Source: Lycorma delicatula (Eukaryota; Arthropoda; Insecta; Hemiptera; Fulgoridae). From it: a DNA stretch of 64,000 nt. The notes beneath the pieces were generated by a model, which ran no database searches, had not been told where the DNA came from, and was given only the letters and a program-made list of their open reading frames with translations. Positions 23,340 to 33,630 of the stretch are shown here, piece by piece (position 1 is the stretch's first letter; every line of letters begins with the position of its first letter). The position numbers were made by a program, and so were the translations under genes. The DNA is taken from the NCBI RefSeq assembly GCF_047948215.1, contig NC_134460.1:10721501-10785500 (forward strand). Reading direction: 5' to 3'.

Positions 23340-23420
23340 CAATTCGGTTTCTTCCCAGTTAAAAGCCGACGCGTGAATATGAGTCTCGGCTTCTTCCTAG
23401 TTAAAAGCCGCAGTTAACAG
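23340..23420. repeat. Short tandem copies of an array segment
   Basis: AGTTAAAAGCCG occurs twice about 53 bp apart (near 23358 and 23400) with GTCTCGGCTTCTTCC between. This matches the reverse of the segment after the KilA-N-like core (CCGAGGCTCG... near 20298). Confidence 0.4.
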
Positions 23421-23471
23421 TTTTTATTACTTTTAAATTTATTTTATGTTTTAAAAAATCGGTCATCATTA

Positions 23472-23832
23472 CTTTCAGCGAAAGCGAATGATGGGTTGTG
23501 GAGGTTGTAGATTGTTTATTTTGTTTATTGATGAGATGGATAATGACACCATGATTGAGTAAATTTTATTATGATATTTGGTCATCACTACTTTCAGCAA
23601 AAGTGTAATATACCATCGATTATTTTTTAATATAAACAATAATCATTATTTAATGTCAGTTTAAACTTCAAAATCATTGTTAGTTTTTAAAAAAAAATCA
23701 AGCATAATTACTTTCAGCGAAAGCGGATGATGGGTGATGGAGGTTGTAGATTTATTGTTGAGATGGCTAATGTCACTATGATTGATTAAATTTTATTATG
23801 ATGTTTGGTCATCACTACTACTTTCAGAGAAA
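23472..23832. repeat. Hairpin motif array, ~120-bp spacing
   Basis: CTTTCAGCGAAAG, a 5-bp stem with a 3-nt loop, lies at 23472-23484 and 23711-23723. Variants lie at 23591-23603 and 23821-23832. Spacings are 119, 120 and 110 bp. Units alternate: the first and third are followed by ATGATGGGT and GGAGGTTGTAGAT, the second and fourth are preceded by TTTGGTCATCACTA. A fifth, inverted variant is at 24110-24122. Confidence 0.65.
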
Positions 23833-23834
23833 TC

Positions 23835-24089
23835 TAGAGTTTAAACAATTGTATTATAAATTGACCGATTCGCCATGTACGTTTTCAGATTATAAAAACA
23901 AATCCCTTGTATGTGATTGATTGTTCGCGACAGGATGAATCGATAAAAATGGGCGTTATTGATTTGAAAATTAATATTGAAGTCGAAGAGAATTTTAAAC
24001 CAAATACAATCGCGTATTGTTTATTAATATATGAAAATGTAGAGGCTCACTCGCTGTTAACCGGCAAAGTAATTAAAGAACCTTCATAA
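23835..24089 (+). pseudogene. Possible capsid-like protein fragment
   Basis: An open stretch of about 70 codons ends at the TAA after 24086. It includes NPLYVIDCSRQDESIK, then GVIDLKINIEVEENF and NTIAYCLLIYE. It has coding-like character and sits beside the KilA-N-like repeats. From memory it resembles the C-terminal end of a multi-copy insect-genome protein thought to be related to double-jelly-roll capsid proteins; this was not checked. The fragment lacks the N-terminal bulk of such a protein. Alternatives are another viral or Maverick-type protein, or chance. Confidence 0.35.
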
Positions 24090-24122
24090 GTACAAATTTT
24101 AATTTTTTGCTTTTACTGAAAG

Positions 24123-25288
24123 TAATGATGTCCAATTTTAAAAATTAATTTAAAAGTGATTAAAACTGTTAACCGAGCACATTTTAATTTTATTTCATTA
24201 TCAATTTTAAAAAAAATGCTGTGAAAAGGGCGTATCTCGAGAACGGCTGGATATAGGCGGATGAAACTAGTGCCAATCAATTAAAAAAATATGTATTATG
24301 GGGATTGTATAAAACTAATTGTTATATATAGCTTGGTGGTTTAGTCATTGACATAGGATGATGAAAGGAGCTTCAGGATATCTGAAAGAAATTAACGATT
24401 CAATAAATTTTAATTGGAAAATGGTGAATGCGTATAGATATAGAATAAATATTGGATAAGTTAACGGTTAAGATATTTTGAGTTTTAAGATGAAAAATCG
24501 GGTGATTAAGTCATGTTGAAAGGATGCGTAACTTTAGAATTATAATGAAATTATTATCCTATTATTATTAAGGATGTCCAAGAAGTAGATGATCGGGTAA
24601 GGTTTTCTGGGATTTTAGAGGAATGGGTGTTGGATGATGAAGAGGAGTATTCTGGATAAAAGAGCGGAATGGAGGAAGATTGGAATCTGGAAGATCGGAA
24701 TTGAGAAAGCTTAACTCCACCTGGGGCTGCAAGATAAAAAAAAATTCCAGCAATAGTTTACAAATTATAACTAATCACTTTAGCATAAAACTCAAATGCT
24801 TAAGAAGAAATAACTTTTAAGATATACATCTTCTCTTTTGTGTTACATACTATAGATGCATTTTTATAATGTATTTTTACAATGATACATTTTAAGTTTG
24901 CTATAAGATAGTTAAAAAATGAGTAGTATAGGTATTTAAAATATTTAAATATGTTGTGTTCCCCTTTTCGGTTTTAAATATTTACAATATAATAATATAA
25001 TTAATTATATGCAGAGACTTTATTTGGACGAACCTAACTTTCTCTCTTTCTACAAATACGTACAAATATTATATACGACACACGAAAATTATTTGGCGTT
25101 TGTGAAATGCGGTTTATCCATGTATTTATTTTTATCGTCGATTCTATGTTGTGATTGAAGATCGAAAACTACTTTAATGGCATGTTGTAATTAAAATATT
25201 CAAATAAACGAAATAATTCTATCAGGAAACCGGTTTTTTATGTTAGTTGACACGTAAATGTATTATTTGTAACCGGTTAAAAGTTCAA

Positions 25289-25347
<59 letters not shown>

Positions 25348-25509
25348 AGTAGCATAAATTAAAAATACTTATTTACTAGTATAACTACCTTGTTTAAATA
25401 GGTAGGTCAGGTAAGGTGAATGTCAAATAAAATTCTGTTTTTGTTGTGGAATAAACCGTAGATTACGTTATTGAAAAGAATTATTTCTTTTTTAGCGTTG
25501 GTTTACCTT
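24123..25509. other. AT-rich sequence, no gene recognised
   Basis: No supported frame. It holds an AT microsatellite at 25292-25343. Confidence 0.5.
25292..25343. repeat. (AT)n microsatellite
   Basis: About 25 AT units. Confidence 0.9.
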
Positions 25510-25525
25510 AACGTTTAGGATAAAT

Positions 25526-25784
25526 TGGTTAGCTGGCATCTCTCCCGCCACCACCCCATTCGGTCGCCCTAGAGCATAGACCAAATGTTCCGTGCCAAAT
25601 AACGGATACTGTGCCTCAAAAAAAGATTTGCGACCTCGTTATTCCTAATGCTCCTAGTGAGGTCCTATCTTGCGTGAGCGGTTAAGCTGGGTGCCGTACA
25701 GCACCCGCTTTATGTGTTCCTAACGCTCACTTGTCACATTAAAACTAGATCGGGTTTATGCGTTTAGGATAAACGCATGTCCTA
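25526..25784 (-). mobile_element. Short retroposon family C, copy 3, with 16-bp duplication
   Basis: Inverse copy of the 3902 element (GGCATCTCTCCCGCCACC through AACGCTCACTTGTCAC). It is flanked by an exact 16-bp repeat, AACGTTTAGGATAAAT, at 25510-25525 and 25785-25800, consistent with target-primed insertion. Related TTTAGGATAAA copies just inside the right end show that the target was already repetitive. Confidence 0.7.
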
Positions 25785-25800
25785 AACGTTTAGGATAAAT

Positions 25801-26550
25801 GCAATATCCTAAATAAGTCGTTTAACGAGTGTAATATAGTTTATGATTTTTTTTTTTTTTAATATTACACAACTAATTTAACTCCCACCATATGAGACAA
25901 GTTGTAACATCTTTGTTTGTATTTGTACTAGTAAACACACACACACACACACACACACAATAAATATATTTGAGTTGATTATGTCAAACATTCCTGCAAT
26001 TTTTTTTTTAATACAAAACCTAAATCTAACAAACTTATAATAAATTGTAGCTCCTATGTATGTTTATATGTAAATGTATTTCAGAAGGCTTGGAAATCTA
26101 TCTCCCCGACGGAGAGTCTTACTCTTTAAGACATTGGGGAAAGGCGTCCCCCACAGCTCTAGTCTCAGCAGCTTTTCTTCCTACAACCCACAGCTGCTGA
26201 GCTCTTTACACTCTACATAAACATTACACCAAGAGACTACGCAGTTTTACTTTCACAGCAACACAACATCGCACACAGTTTCTTCTTACACTTACACTCG
26301 ATGGCGTTGCGACACCTTACGAAATGCAACCGTAACCCAGGGTGGAAACTATCTTGCCGATGGGTGGATAACGTAATGAGTCTCGAACGATGTTTTATGG
26401 GCACTTGGGTGAATCCAGTTGTATTTAGCTGTAGTTTCTGTACGTGTGAGCTCTGAAGAGGTGTATTACTCGGTACTCGGGGAATTAAAATTACTAGTCC
26501 TTAAAAAAAAAAATCTTTTGGTATTTGATGGTTTTCCAGATGGATTATAA
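25801..26550. other. No gene; unidentified GC-richer segment near 26090-26460
   Basis: An (AC)n tract is at 25934-25960. Positions 26090-26460 have higher GC, lack frames and look repeat-derived (CTATCTTGCCGATGGGTGGA near 26348), but no second copy was found in the window. Confidence 0.4.
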
Positions 26551-26554
26551 TGTG

Positions 26555-27119
26555 ATTTTTGACGTGAAACGTCTATTAAATTACACCGAAACATACGGTT
26601 ACCAGAAGAGGAATTTGTAACGTAACGAAAAGGTCTATATCGTCCTGTCTTAATAATTCCCTAACTATTAGTCTCAGAGACGTAAATGCGGTGTCATTTT
26701 ATAACTTAGACGTTTAGCTCACCGATACGACTTTGAGTATGCGTCACTGGTGAGCGGGTTGGCGGGGAGGGGGCACAGCGCAAATCAGCTAAACTGACGC
26801 TCTCGCTCATTTCCATTCAGTGCAACTCACGACTTAGACATGATAGCGCAGTAATTCGCGTGTTTTTGTTTAGAGTTTTTTGAGATAGATCGATTTAACT
26901 AATAATAAATGTATTTTGAACGATATTTATGTGTAAAAATTTAAAGTAAACGTGTAAGAAATTATAAAAATTCAATATGTCAGCCTCGGCCCGCGCAAAA
27001 TCCAGCCGGAAATACAAATTATGCATGTCTTTGGAAAGGGGAGGGTATGTGCCACGAAAAAGCACCTCAATGTCCGGTGCCGAGCGAGCGAGATTGTTCG
27101 GAAGCCGTGCCAGATTTCC
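26555..27119 (+). repeat. Repeat family E, copy 1 (~560 bp)
   Basis: Co-linear with 37920-38480. Shared blocks include GAAACATACGG, AACGAAAAGGTCTATATCGT, CCGATACGACTTTGAGT, GCTCTCGCTCATTTCCATTC and GTCAGCCTCGGCCCG. Near the right end both carry ATGTCCGGTGCCGAGCGAGC, which in copy 2 opens a frame beginning MSGAERARLFRKHRKAG. In copy 1 the following ~16 bp (CGTGCCAGATTTCCGA) read as the inverse of copy 2. Probably the 5' region of a transposon; family unknown. Confidence 0.6.
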
Positions 27120-27825
27120 GACGTATTATTAATATAAAAATAGTTTTCAATTTTTATTAAATAATTACTGGATAAAATGAACACTTTTTTTATTTTATTT
27201 TGTCCAATATTTGTAAATATTATCAATAAAAATGATTTTAAATATGTATTAAGATTTTTTTTAAAACAGAGTAACTAAGAATATACAACAGAAGAATATA
27301 GAAGATTTATATTGTGTCAATTTTAAACTTTTTTAAAAAACCCGGTGAAATGTTTATGTTATTTTATTTATTTAACAAGAAAATAAATTAATAATTATAT
27401 ACAAATCACTGAAATTATGTGGAAATTATTATAATGCAGAATTTTACGGAGCTAAGTAGGCAGCTTCCTCATTATTGAACGATTATAATTATTCCTCAGT
27501 ATTATAAGTACATACTTAAAAATAACAGTATACGTCAATAAAAAATATATTGCTGTGCAATTTTCACCTAATTTGAAAGTCGTTTATTAATTTGTTAACT
27601 AAAGTGTTTCGTCATGCTGTTTAAGTAAATAAATAAATTGTACAAGTAATAACAATTTTATTAATGGAAGAAGATTTAAATTTTTAATTCTATCCAAATC
27701 TCTACTCAAAGTTTAACTAGCTTTTTTAAAATCCAAATCCCTACAGAATTAGCTCATTATTAATTTTTTTTTAAAATATACTAAAATAATCATTATTATT
27801 ATTATTATTTTTTTTTAAGTTTTTA

Positions 27826-27835
27826 GGGGCATCGA
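27826..27835. repeat. Target-site duplication of the RTE-like insertion, left
   Basis: GGGGCATCGA at 27826-27835 recurs at 29114-29123 after the poly(A). One extra G precedes the right copy. Confidence 0.75.
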
Positions 27836-29113
27836 AAGTTTTTAGTCATGCATCAAAAATCTTAACTAGAATTTTATACAGAAGAATTGAGAGGAGAGTG
27901 GAAGAAGTGTTAGGAGAAGACCAATTTGGTTTCAGGAAAAGTATAGGGACAAGGGAAGCAATTTTAGGCCTCAGATTAATAGTAGAAGGAAGATTAAAGA
28001 AAAACAAACCAACATACTTGGCGTTTATAGACCTAGAAAAGGCTTTCGATAACGTAGATTGGAATAAAATGTTCAGCATTTTAAAAAAATTAGGGTTCAA
28101 ATACAGAGATAGAAGAACAATTGCTAACATGTACAGGAACCAAACAGCAACAATAACAATTGAAGAACATAAGAAAGAAGCCCTAATAAGAAAGGGAGTC
28201 CGACAAGGATGTTCCCTATCTCCGTTACTTTTTAATCTTTACATGGAACTAGCAGTTAATGATGTTAAAGAACAATTTAGATTCGGAGTAACAGTACAAG
28301 GTGAAAAGATAAAGATGCTACGATTTGCTGATGATATAGTAATTCTAGCCGAGAGTAAAAAGGATTTAGAAGAAACAATGAACGGCATAGATGAAGTCCT
28401 ACGCAAGAACTATCGCATGAAAATAAACAAGAACAAAACAAAAGTAATGAAATGTAGTAGAAATAACAAAGATGGACCACTGAATGTGAAAATAGGAGGA
28501 GAAAAGATTATGGAGGTAGAAGAATTTTGTTATTTGGGAAGTAAAATTACTAAAGATGGACGAAGCAGGAGCGATATAAAATGCCGAATAGCACAAGCTA
28601 AACGAGCCTTCAGTAAGAAATATAATTTGTTTACATCAAAAATCAATTTAAATGTCAGGAAAAGATTTTTGAAAGTGTATGTTTGGAGTGTCGCTTTATA
28701 TGGAAGTGAAACTTGGACAATCGGAGTATCTGAGAAGAAAAGATTAGAAGCTTTTGAAATGTGGTGCTATAGGAGAATGTTAAAAATCAGATGGGTGGAT
28801 AAAGTGACAAATGAAGAGGTATTGCGGCAAATAGATGAAGAAAGAAGCATTTGGAAAAATATAGTTAAAAGAAGAGACAGACTTATAGGCCACATACTAA
28901 GGCATCCTGGAATAGTCGCTTTAATATTGGAAGGACAGGTAGAAGGGAAAAATTGTGTAGGCAGGCCACGTTTGGAGTATGTAAAACAAATTGTTGGGGA
29001 TGTAGGATGTAGAGGGTATACTGAAATGAAACGACTAGCACTAGATAGGGAATCTTGGAGAGCTGCATCAAACCAGTCAAATGACTGAAGACAAAAAAAA
29101 AAAAAAAAAAAAG
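27836..29113 (+). mobile_element. RTE-like LINE, 5'-truncated, nearly open copy with poly(A)
   Basis: A single open frame runs from the 5' truncation through 29088. The listed 396 codons begin at 27898, but the frame is open upstream, so no true start is present. Order: EDQFGFRKSIGTREA, motif A IDLEKAFDNVDW, RQGCSLSPLLFNLYM, FADD at residues 143-146, YLGSKITKDGRS, ALYGSETWT, then a C-terminal tail ending ASNQSND. The family 3' end and about 20 A follow. Flanked by a 10-bp duplication, GGGGCATCGA. It was inserted into the gag-only LINE and is therefore younger. Confidence 0.9.
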
Positions 29114-29229
29114 GGGGCATCGACTACTTTGGTCATTAGCCCCATCCCACTTCAAAAGAAAAAAGCTTCATAAATTCACATTTTGATATAACTTTCGAAT
29201 CCTTTAATTTTGACGCCTAGGCTTTCCTT

Positions 29230-30060
29230 TCAGCCATCCTTTCTTGCACCGTTTTTCCATTCTTCGAACGGTCTCAACTTCTGATTACAGTGTGTCTGAG
29301 GCTCGGACATGGCATCTTCTTCTCTTTCTGATGCCAATGACGTTCGCTGGCTTACATCAGGTGATGAAAGCTTCGTTGGTGCTGTTAGCATCGTTGCTAT
29401 GGAATCTAAACTAGCAAGCGATGCACTTTCGGCGGCTGATGAGCTGGATTCAATCTCTAAGGGAGTGCAGGGTCCAGCTGAAATAGATGCTCTCATCGAA
29501 GCTGTTCTTTGAGATTTTGGAGGCTCCATTTGGAAGGAAAAACCTCACCATTTCTTCTCATTTTTAGTCTGCGACACTGAATTACTCCTTGACTCGACAT
29601 TTCCTGTACTATTTCTTCTTCTGTACAGTTTAGAAGATCGCGACAAACAACTCCTCTGGATGTGTTAAGAGTGCTATGCGGTTGCACAGATACCACAAAT
29701 TCACCGATCTTCTTCAATGCCTGGACTTTCTGGCTTTGACTGTCGTTGATAGTTTTGACGTGCAATCCATTAAAAGTCTTCTGGATTTCTTTAACGGGAC
29801 CACCGGCACAATTAGCAGTCTCTCTAGCGATTAAGAATGGATTGACCTTCTGGAAGTTTCCATTCTCCTTCGTAATAATTAAAAATCTTGGTTTGGGAAC
29901 ATCGTTTCCAAACAACGACTTTCTCTATTCTCTACTGATTCTGTCAGCATCTTTCTTGATTTTATCTGACTCCTTACTCTTTTTCCTCTTCGCTTGTGGT
30001 GAATCGAAGGTTTCTAAACGAGGGTGTTTACGTGTACCCTCTGCCTCATTGTATATTTCC
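29230..30060 (-). pseudogene. LINE ORF1 (gag-like), internally shortened
   Basis: The minus frame 29493-29915 (140 codons) has the Jockey-type gag order: PRFLIITKENGNFQKVNPFL, then an IQKTFNGLHVKT stretch, SVQPHSTLNTSRGVV, CTEEEIVQEMSSQGVIQCRR and RRNGEVFPSK. The expected CCHC knuckles that follow are absent. Instead, overlapping frame 29230-29529 carries a Ser-rich tail ending EEWKNGARKDG. The change of frame at about 29500-29530 coincides with the lost knuckles, so a deletion with a frameshift is likely. Lys/Glu-rich remains of the N-terminus lie at 29920-30010. Confidence 0.7.
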
Positions 30061-30587
30061 TTTCTGTAGCAAGGCTAGCCGCCGGGGTACACCCCCACTC
30101 AAGGGCTACTAACCTTGGAGGTCCGATCCGGTACTCCGGTGGAACCGGCATATGTCCTGGCAGAGAGCGGATGCGCAGTCTCTGCACTGACTCCAGGCTC
30201 CTACTCACTCAGCTTTCAGAGCTCCCATGCACCGACATACACGGGCACCATTGGTACATGCTTGCCATCGCAGGCGGCATGTGGACAACGTAAGGGTCTC
30301 CGTTACACCTGCAATAACATTGACCCTGGCCGCCGCATCGCCAGCTCTAAAAATGGTATGAATCCATTTCCAAATCGTTTATTTGTCCATATCCTGCAGG
30401 TGGCCGAAAAATCCAGTCCGTCTGGTGACCTGAAGTTGGAAACAGGTCAAAAGTAAAAAAAGCATAACCGAGGAATTTACTCGGAACCCCGTTAGCCAGC
30501 TATGTGTATTGTACATAAGTACAGCTGTTGCCGCCCTGGACGTGGAACGTAGATGTGTTCAGGACGTGGGGATTATCTACCTCAGGG

Positions 30588-30632
30588 CATTATTATTATT
30601 ATTTTTATTATTATTATTATATTACCCTACAC
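30588..30632. repeat. (ATT)n tract at the gag-only LINE boundary
   Basis: ATT repeats matching the tract at 27791-27810 on the other side of the element. Confidence 0.6.
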
Positions 30633-31714
30633 ACTTCAAAACAATAGATTCAACGTTAAAAAATTAGAAAGGCATAAAAAGTGGAGGTCAGGAAGCAACG
30701 ATCCGATAGAATGAGGAAATACTAGGAAAATCGAAAGGCCAGACTAATACGAAAATTCAAGAGGAACTGAAATGTGGATGACTAAAGAGGTCCAATGTAA
30801 CCTCAAAAAAAAAATTCTTTATTTATTAATATTTCATTTATGTTCAGACTTCCTCTGTTAAATCACAGTAGAACGAATTTTTCTATTTTATTATGCACTT
30901 TGACATATCCTATCATTCAAACAATATTTACGAACATTATTAAGCCGAATTAGATTAAATGAAATAATTAAATTACAGATAACACAAAAAAGTAAATATA
31001 ATAGCGATATCAATCGCATGTGTTAACTACAACATACACAAACAGAGAGATAGAGAAAGAGAGAGATGCGTTAGTGTATGTGTAACTTATATATTAGGAA
31101 ATTATATAACAATTATTCTGGTAGTTTTAATGATAAATATGCTGTATTTAGAAAGTACAAACGTAAACTGGTTAAAATGTATCATTAAAATGAAATTTAA
31201 TATTGTTCTATCAAATTTTTTATTAATTTTGAAATTCAATACTATTATTATTAATTTACGAGAGACGGTTTGTTGGAAATTTAGAAGGTTATGTATGAAT
31301 ACAAATTTACATATTTATTGTTATTTCTAGGATCATATAGCTGTATACGTGATATAATTAATATGTACACTATATTTAATTTTTTTTTTTAAATAAAGAT
31401 TTTTGATTTTGTATAAACGATACGTGCTGTAAAAATATTAAACGTAATCATTTTAGGTAGAGTTTATTTTTTCGTAAATAAATAGTTTTAATGACCCGTT
31501 TAATGACCTAGAACCCCAAAAACAATAAAATATTGGGGTAATATTCGTACGTACATATGTACGTATGTTGGCATTTCGAAGGCTTAATAACGTTTGACTG
31601 GAAAACTGATTTTGATGAAATTTAGCACAGAGAATCGAATATACAGGAGAACTTGGTAAAATTTAGGGGACAATATCTCCAGGGGGATAGTTAATTTTTT
31701 AGGGTCAATTTTCT
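30633..31714. other. AT-rich sequence, no gene recognised
   Basis: No supported frame. A GTACGTACATATGTACGTATG near-palindrome lies around 31547 in a segment that looks repeat-derived. Confidence 0.45.
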
Positions 31715-32008
31715 TCTTTCTTTTTCTGTTTAGCCTCTGGAACCACCGTAAGGTATTACTTCTTCAGAGAATGAATGAGGATGATATGTATGAAAGTAAA
31801 TGAAGTGTAGTCTTGTACAGTCTTAGGTCGAACATTTCTGTGATGTATGGTTAATTGAAAGCCGACCTCCAAAGAACACCGATATTCACGATTTAGAATT
31901 CAAATCCGTATAAAAACAAACTGCCTTTACTAAGATTTGAACTTTGTAACTCTCTACTTCGAAATCAGCTGATTTTCGATGAATAGTTAACCACTAGACC
32001 AGCCCGGT
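31715..32008 (-). mobile_element. SINE family B, minus orientation
   Basis: In reverse it shows the tail (TTTCTTTTTCTGTTTAGCCT), GTCTTGTACAGTCTTAGGTC, the body and AAATCAGCTGATTT, ending with the A-box region CCACTAGACC. Confidence 0.7.
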
Positions 32009-32329
32009 GGGGTTGGGGTGAACTCTCTTACAATTTTTTAAACAACATCCAACTTTATATTAGGTTCAGTACAGGCGTGCATGCTTTTATTAGCATTTTT
32101 ACCCCCTTCCCCAAAAATCGAAAAAAGCTACCTTTTTTCAGTTAAAAAATATGCAATAAATTGCATATTGTTTAACTGAATTTTTTTATCTAAAAAAATA
32201 TTAGCTTTTTTATGTAAAAATCTGATGTGAACACCAACTTGACTGCCTTGTATGCCTATTAAATTACACATTTTTTTAAATGACATTTTTTTTTGAAATG
32301 AAATGAAAATTTTATTTCATTAATAATTA

Positions 32330-32855
32330 GTGACATTTTTTCATATTTTTTTAATCATTTTATTGTTATTACTGAATTGGTATTTATTGTAAAATTCTTT
32401 TTACAATCAGAGATTAATAATTAATAAATCAATAAGTTAAAAAAAGGAGATGAAGTCGGATTCGAACCGATATGCCTTCACCCTGTAAGATCCAAATACT
32501 ACCACTTATGATATATCGTTGAAAAGCTCTTACTGAGGGCCTATTATTGCAGTTAAGAAAAAGTTCAAAATCAATTTTTTTTTGGATTTTGATCTTTTTT
32601 GGATACTTTTGGTTCAGTCAATTGCACTCAAAAAGGGAGGCGCACAACTAGATATTACAAGAGACCTAAATTCAAAATTTCAACATCCTTCGGCTAATCG
32701 TTTATGAGTTATGCGAGATACAAACGTACGTACAGGCGTCACGCCGAAATTAGTCAAAATGGATTCAGGGATGATCAAAATGGATATTTCCATTGAAAAC
32801 TGAAATTTTTCGCGATCGAAATACTTCCTTTACTTTGTACAAGGAAGTAAAAAGT
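32330..32855 (-). repeat. Repeat family D, copy 1 (~520 bp, tRNA-like segment)
   Basis: Co-linear with 49260-49800. Shared blocks are GGAGATGAAGT plus a minus-strand B-box-like GGATTCGAACC (tRNA-like), TTGAAAAGCTCT, GTCAAAATGGATTCAGGGAT and a terminal ACTTCCTT/AAGGAAGT stem (32823-32830 with 32841-32848). It could be a SINE with a long body or a DNA element whose end forms the stem; I cannot decide. Confidence 0.55.
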
Positions 32856-32859
32856 ATTT

Positions 32860-33625
32860 TTTAAACTTTTTCATGTGTCATTATATTTTCACTATATGAG
32901 AATAAATACCCAATGCCAGAAAAGTATAACAACTTTGTAGTCGCTGTTTTTAAAAGTATGACTGAAAATATTTTTTGTGATCACATTTATTTACTATATA
33001 ATTCCTACATAATTGTAAATTAAACTTTTGATTACTTAATTGTATTATTATTATTTTTTATTACCTTTAGAATTTCAGAAACTACGTATAATTAATAATA
33101 TTAGACGTCCTATCTATGAACAATAATACGAGTAAAATCGCCTTCTTTACTATGTAATTGATTCTTTATTATGGTTTACTTAGTCGATGATGAAGTAAAG
33201 TGTCAATCAAGAGATGCACTTATCTTTCCATTCATATGAAATGAATACTTTTTTATTGCAGGATTATTCATTATTAAGTAGCTTAATAGCTTAAGAGTAA
33301 CTTAATCAGACGATGTGAATCAAATACTCAAAGATTTATGATTTAGATCACGGGCTAATTTATATATTTCTGAAAGGTTGACCGTTACGAGCAAAACCAT
33401 GAGTTTGACCTTCGAATGGACAGGATAAATAAGAAAATTGGTCAGGAATTACGAACTGATTGGCTAAGAGAAATAAGTTTGTCTTTAATTCCGCCTTTAA
33501 CATTTTGTTTCTGTGTGATGCAGTAATAGAAAACATTAGAAAAAAAATTTACTGAATTTCTATGCTATAACTCTGAATGAATTATGTATTGATTTTTCAT
33601 AAAATTTTCCGTTTTAAAATAGTAT
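32860..33625. other. AT-rich sequence, no gene recognised
   Basis: No supported frame or repeat. Confidence 0.5.
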
Positions 33626-33630
33626 ACAGC

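Larger units (their letters stand above)
27811..30587 (-). mobile_element. Gag-only LINE (Jockey-type), split by an RTE-like insertion
   Basis: Read on the minus strand: GC-rich 5' untranslated region (30587 to about 30060), a gag-like ORF1 (about 30060 to 29230), a ~115-bp 3' region with GGCTAATGACCAAAGTAG, then, beyond the insertion at 27836-29113, a tail of A and T residues near 27811-27825. No endonuclease or reverse transcriptase lies between. CATTATTATTATTATT occurs at both outer boundaries (from 27791 and 30588), fitting a target duplication in an ATT-rich site. This resembles gag-only half-LINEs, but an internal deletion of a full element is equally possible. The 3' motif recurs at 59.1 kb. 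Confidence 0.6.

Noticed and set aside
28277..28596. Proteins on the strand opposite the LINE frames (here and at 18.65, 37.1 and 44.4 kb)
   Set aside because: They are reverse-strand shadows of the reverse transcriptase frame and recur only because the LINE does.
29309..29512. Plus-strand Ser-rich protein
   Set aside because: It is the complement of the gag tail on the minus strand.
32447..32510. tRNA gene on the minus strand
   Set aside because: The B-box-like sequence is inside a longer repeat found again at 49.3 kb and a full cloverleaf is not evident.
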